Below, in pieces: positions 32,931 through 36,711 of a stretch of 36,711 bases of DNA. The notes below the pieces were generated by a model. The model had not been told where the DNA came from. It saw only the letters and a list, made by a program, of their open reading frames with translations, and searched no databases. The position numbers and the translations under genes were made by a program. The stretch's first letter is position 1. The number at the start of each line of letters is the position of its first letter. Origin of the DNA: Antrodiella citrinella (taxonomy: Eukaryota; Basidiomycota; Agaricomycetes; Polyporales; Steccherinaceae); the NCBI GenBank assembly GCA_004802725.1, contig SGPM01000277.1, positions 1-36,711 of the forward strand, written 5' to 3'.

Positions 32931-35900
32931 TCAAAACAAATACCGGAACATCTCTTGACATCGCAAAAACATATCTCCATCGACACTGTCTACAATCAGG
33001 AATTCATTGTACTTTTCTTCATCCCGAGAGAGCAGTGCACCTCGCACAATCGATTGTGCAGAAATAAATTCTGTGGAAGTACTACGAGGTTTAGCACGGA
33101 AACGATAAAACCCAAGGTCCTTATCTTTTCTTCTCCGAAAGCCAACAATTTCGAGAGGATGGATGAGTGCCATGGGGTACCGATTGCCACCTATGTCGAT
33201 GATGAAGAGGAAGAGTAGTTGAGCAAGAAAGAATGAGTTGTTTGGACCTTGGATGATGACATGATCATATCTTGGAGCACCAAAGAAATGAGGATTACAT
33301 CGCAGATAGCTTGAGACCAGTTTCCATGTGACTTTAGACTCAAAGTCAACTTTGAGAAAACGACACTCAATGATCTGTACATACAAATCAGAAAAATTAT
33401 AAGTCTCCCAGTGCTTGAATAAATGTACCTGGTCCTTTGAGCTCAAAGAAATTCGCCTGTTTGCAATTGGAAGAGGTATACCATGGGCACGGAAAAATTC
33501 CGTCAAGAAGTCGGAGAGGCGAATATGAAGACGAGAATAGCATGGCTCATCCTGATGAGCTGCCATAATATCTTCAAAGGACTGAAGAGGTTGGGGTGCA
33601 CCATAGTAGACCTTTCCAAAATGCAAAGACAGGGCTTTGGATTTTTTGGCATCAGAAAGATCTGGATCAGTACTTGCTTGGTACTCATCCCAGTCATCTA
33701 TATGCTGGCGAATCATCGCTGCAACATAAAGATTGTGATCTGCACCTAGAATCTAAGTCAAAATTAGACTTTTGTTATACTCAAGAATAATTGAACAAAC
33801 CTGAGGTGCAATTTCTCTGAAATTAGTGAGAAGCTTGTAGATCATCTTGATAATACCATGCATCTTCTCATTTGGCTTTGTGTTGTAGTTTCTAGTAACA
33901 CCCTTTGCTCTGATGTCTTCAAAAATATGCTTGTAGCTGTGTGACTTGGGAAAATTCCAGTCTTTCAATGGCAGGACACCTTGCACTTCACAAAGTGCAG
34001 CATATTCCTTAGATATAAAGTCAAAATAATGTCATATGGCTCAGCCTGAGAGAATACATACCATGAGAAGAATGGAAAGTAAATCAGCTTCTCTTTCACC
34101 TGCTGCCAAAGTATCTTCTGTATGAACTTCCAAAGAAGCATACATATCAACACAAAGGTAGCTGCGAATACAGCACAGAAGAGCGGTAGCTGCGAATACA
34201 GCACAGAAGAGCGTAGCCACGAGGGCTTGCTGTTGCAGTCATAACATTGTGTGTAGCAAAGAGTATAACCTAGGTCATATTTAAATATGAATAAGCAACA
34301 AGATGCAATATTTCTACATACCTTTGAAAGATCCTCATATTTGCTCCCATCTGTAAATTCAACTTTAAGGGCAGATCCAAAATGGTAGAGACCACGCCAA
34401 CGTGGCATGAGATCAAGCCTACATTTATCTTGTTAAATTTTATCCACAATGTTGAAACTAATCACTCACTGTTTTTCTACCTGAGCTTGTGCCTCCCTTC
34501 CCATGTCTTCAAGTATAGCCTTCATCTCACTCCAAAAATGGTAGCCCCACAGCCCACTATGGAAAGCATGCAGGCGATCAAATGATAGTGCAGCATGTGG
34601 GTCTGAGTTGGCCACTTTCCAGAAGATATTCTAAAAATATTATATATAAAGTCAATAGATAGTTTAGTCTTTGCCAAAAAATGTGCTCACCTCAACTGCT
34701 CGTAAGCCATGTGCTTTCATGATTTCTTCTGCTTCTTTTTTCAGTGTTTCTGTATCAAGCGCATATCTCACAAGCTGCTCAGAGTCTGACTGCGTCCGAA
34801 TTTCATAAGGTATCGATAGGTCAACCAACATGTCTCGTGGTGATAGACATATAGGACAAGGAAAATTGCATCTGACTCCTCGAATGAGTGCCATAACACA
34901 TCTAGAAAATATAAGCATAAAGGATAAGCTAAGCATAATGTTAGACTCACTGTTCCTCATAATCTGCTGACAATATCAGGATATTTGGAAACAGGTGCCT
35001 GACAATGTCCATGATGTTGAAGGCATATCCAGTGACTGAATGATCCGCAATTGATTCCAAGAGTTTCCAGAAGGACTTGTGCCAAACAATTTGGCGAAAA
35101 TCTACAAAGCCCTTCTTTCCGTCCTCGGAGACATCATTTGGGACCTTCCAGTCACTCAGCGAAGTGTTACTCAAAAATTATTTGCTCAACTCACAATTGG
35201 AAGCCACCCAACAATTCTTCCTCCACCAATACCTGTACCATTGCGAATATTTGTTGGAAGATTGGCAAGTCGTGCAATCACAGGATAGCCTTTGACGGTG
35301 CCAAAGGAGGAAAGCTTTGTTTTATCAGCATAGAGTATAAAGCACAGTGGGCTGGCTTTATCAGGAAGCAAGTCCTATAATATATATGAAGTACTGTAGA
35401 TTATACCATAATATTATGACATACTTGTATGTTCCACCAACGATCTCCTGTCCATGGCTCATCAACAAAGCGAACAAATCGCTCGCCGTTATGCTTGTAT
35501 AATCGTTGAGCATCCCAAACAAAATGCGGAGAGAGGCTCGGCTCTCGCAGAAGATCCATTGCCCAGTCCCACAAAGGCCGATAATGCATGTCGAAAGATC
35601 TCTCTTCTGTCTTGTACTTCGCCTTGACTTCCGCTTTCTGGAACTACGATACAGATGATTTATTTGACGAGCAAACACGTATACAGGCATTAAGGAATAC
35701 TAACAGCAGTATGTGTCAGAGCCGCAGTCTCGAAGGATCGTTTGAGATCACTATGGCTTGTGAATGTGAACTTCGCTTGCTCATCGCGTACTCGCCGAAT
35801 GAGTTTGATCAAAGCGTCGGTGTATCGGGTATTCAACGATGCCTGTAAGACGATCTCGGCGAACTCGAAATCCGCCCGGCTCTGAAACGGTTTCCAAGGT

Positions 35901-36539
35901 TCTGAAGATGGTGGAATGTCTTGTTCTTGCTGTACGTCGCGCTTGAACTCCTCGAATGGGTGTATCGTGGTTGGGCGACCGGATTTCGGATGATACTCGA
36001 CCTTGATGTCGTCCATTTGGACAGTAGTCGGCAGCCGCATACGGGCCGGGGGTTCCTCATTGTCATCTGCGCACGAAAAGTCGACCGTCAGTACAGCATT
36101 AAAATCGTGTAAGCAAACACACTGACCGGTCAGCTGAGAGTCTGAGGGACCAGCAACGTCCGAGGGGTTGTTATTTTCCATCTCTGCATGAACGTGAGGA
36201 CCTGATTACAGACGTGAGCGATAAACAATCTCGGAGAGCAATGTTCATACCTGTATCGTGGGATCCAGACGCGACATTTGCAGCAGCCTCACCCGAGCTA
36301 GAAGTATTTCGGCGTCCTAATATGCAGAAAGATCAGCCCATGTATACCGATAGAACGAGATAGTGAGACGTACTTCGTTTGCGTGATTTACTCAGCGCAT
36401 GGGTCCTCAGCTGCTCCTCAAGCTCCCTATCTTGCTGTGCGGTAGCATGCCTCTTTTGGCATGACTTTTCGTGGGCAGTGATGCCCCTCGTAGAATAGGC
36501 GCTCCCACAGTATTGACAGGTCGTCTTGCCCCCAGCCAT
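32931..36539 (-). mobile_element. Plavaka-type transposase gene (KDZ superfamily), frameshifted
   Basis: At least ten exons on the minus strand fit a Plavaka transposase. The N terminus has a C2H2 zinc finger (CQYCGSAYSTRGITAHEKSC). Further family landmarks follow in order: VEYHPKSGRPTTIHPF, YADKTKLSSFG, RLANLPTNIRNG, GGGRIVGWLPI, LILSADYEEQ, the zinc pair CPICL, SFDRLHAFHSGLW, then NYNTKPNEKMHG and the C-terminal IVGFRRRKDKDLGFYRF. Splice phases fit at each junction I checked. In the exon near 34.1-34.3 kb a 28-bp tandem duplication breaks the frame, so this copy should not make full-length transposase. One intron near 33.4 kb is 54 nt and stop-free. Plavaka elements are DNA transposons common in agaricomycetes. 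Target-site duplications and terminal repeats were not located. Confidence 0.87.
34157..34212 (-). repeat. 28-bp perfect tandem duplication in transposase exon
   Basis: The unit starting ggtagctgcgaataca is 28 bp and is present twice without mismatch, at 34157-34184 and 34185-34212. Removing one unit would keep the family-like frame; as found, 28 is not a multiple of three and shifts it. Confidence 0.85.
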
Positions 36540-36711
36540 GTACGTTGCGAGGGATGAGAATCAGAGTGGATGGATATGTGGGGGGGGTGATCGAATAGCG
36601 TATCCAGGTTGTGTGAAGGAGGAGTATGCGGTGGATCGAACAGTTGCGAGAGTCCGATTGAGAACGCGCGCGCCAGGAGCGGACTTGGGTCACCAGTGAA
36701 TGAGTCTGCCA
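36540..36711. other. upstream flank of the transposase gene
   Basis: The last 170 bp lie upstream of the transposase ATG. A run of nine Gs near 36580 is seen. A terminal repeat of the element could lie here or beyond the window edge. Confidence 0.25.

Noticed and set aside
1..36711. CRISPR array or bacterial operon features
   Set aside because: Genes have spliceosomal introns, and no regularly spaced repeats or ribosome-binding sites were seen.

Overview
The window looks like a nuclear contig of a filamentous basidiomycete, most likely an agaricomycete. Genes are close together and broken by many 45-65 nt GT-AG introns. There is a Plavaka-type transposase, a fungal glycine-rich-domain (GRDP-like) protein, an HMG-CoA synthase, and tandem or inverted families typical of mushroom genomes. 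All gene models were spliced by hand from frame, splice sites and paralogue comparison; no search was run.

Layout. At 0.2-0.74 kb (-) lies a RING gene with one predicted membrane helix. At 1.05-3.59 kb (+) is a TKL-like protein kinase with a long C-terminal region of unknown function. From 3.9 to 10.74 kb (-) four head-to-tail genes (R2-R5) encode a C3HC4 RING finger joined to an RNA-recognition motif; R3 is decayed, and ambiguous bases are scattered only over R4-R5. At 11.55-13.28 kb (-) is HMG-CoA synthase of the mevalonate/ergosterol pathway. At 14.4-15.07 kb (-) is a small basic, disordered protein. At 15.3-16.3 kb (+) and 19.97-21.02 kb (+) are two members of an unrecognised family that may descend from an HExxH metallopeptidase; they flank the GRDP-like gene at 16.73-19.33 kb (-). 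At 21.3-24.05 kb (+) is a VPS9/CUE Rab5-type exchange factor. At 24.36-26.84 kb (-) a second kinase mirrors the first with the same exon plan. From 27 to 30.4 kb there is a broken hypothetical gene, mostly non-coding AT-rich sequence and a tRNA-Tyr-like relic. At 30.45-32.31 kb (-) is a coiled-coil/Pro-Ala-rich protein of unknown function. From 32.93 to 36.54 kb (-) lies a Plavaka transposase gene, frameshifted by a 28-bp tandem duplication.

How the genes relate. Two housekeeping functions (HMG-CoA synthase; VPS9 trafficking factor) sit among lineage-specific families that grow by local duplication. The strongest candidate for something little described is the RING-RRM array. It resembles an E3 ubiquitin ligase that could bind RNA, the domain pair known from Not4/CNOT4 but with a different spacer, and three of the four promoters share a CACGTG box at nearly the same distance from the ATG. 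Several genes, including likely housekeeping ones, show single-base frame breaks. Since the window also contains Ns, some of these may be assembly errors rather than real decay.
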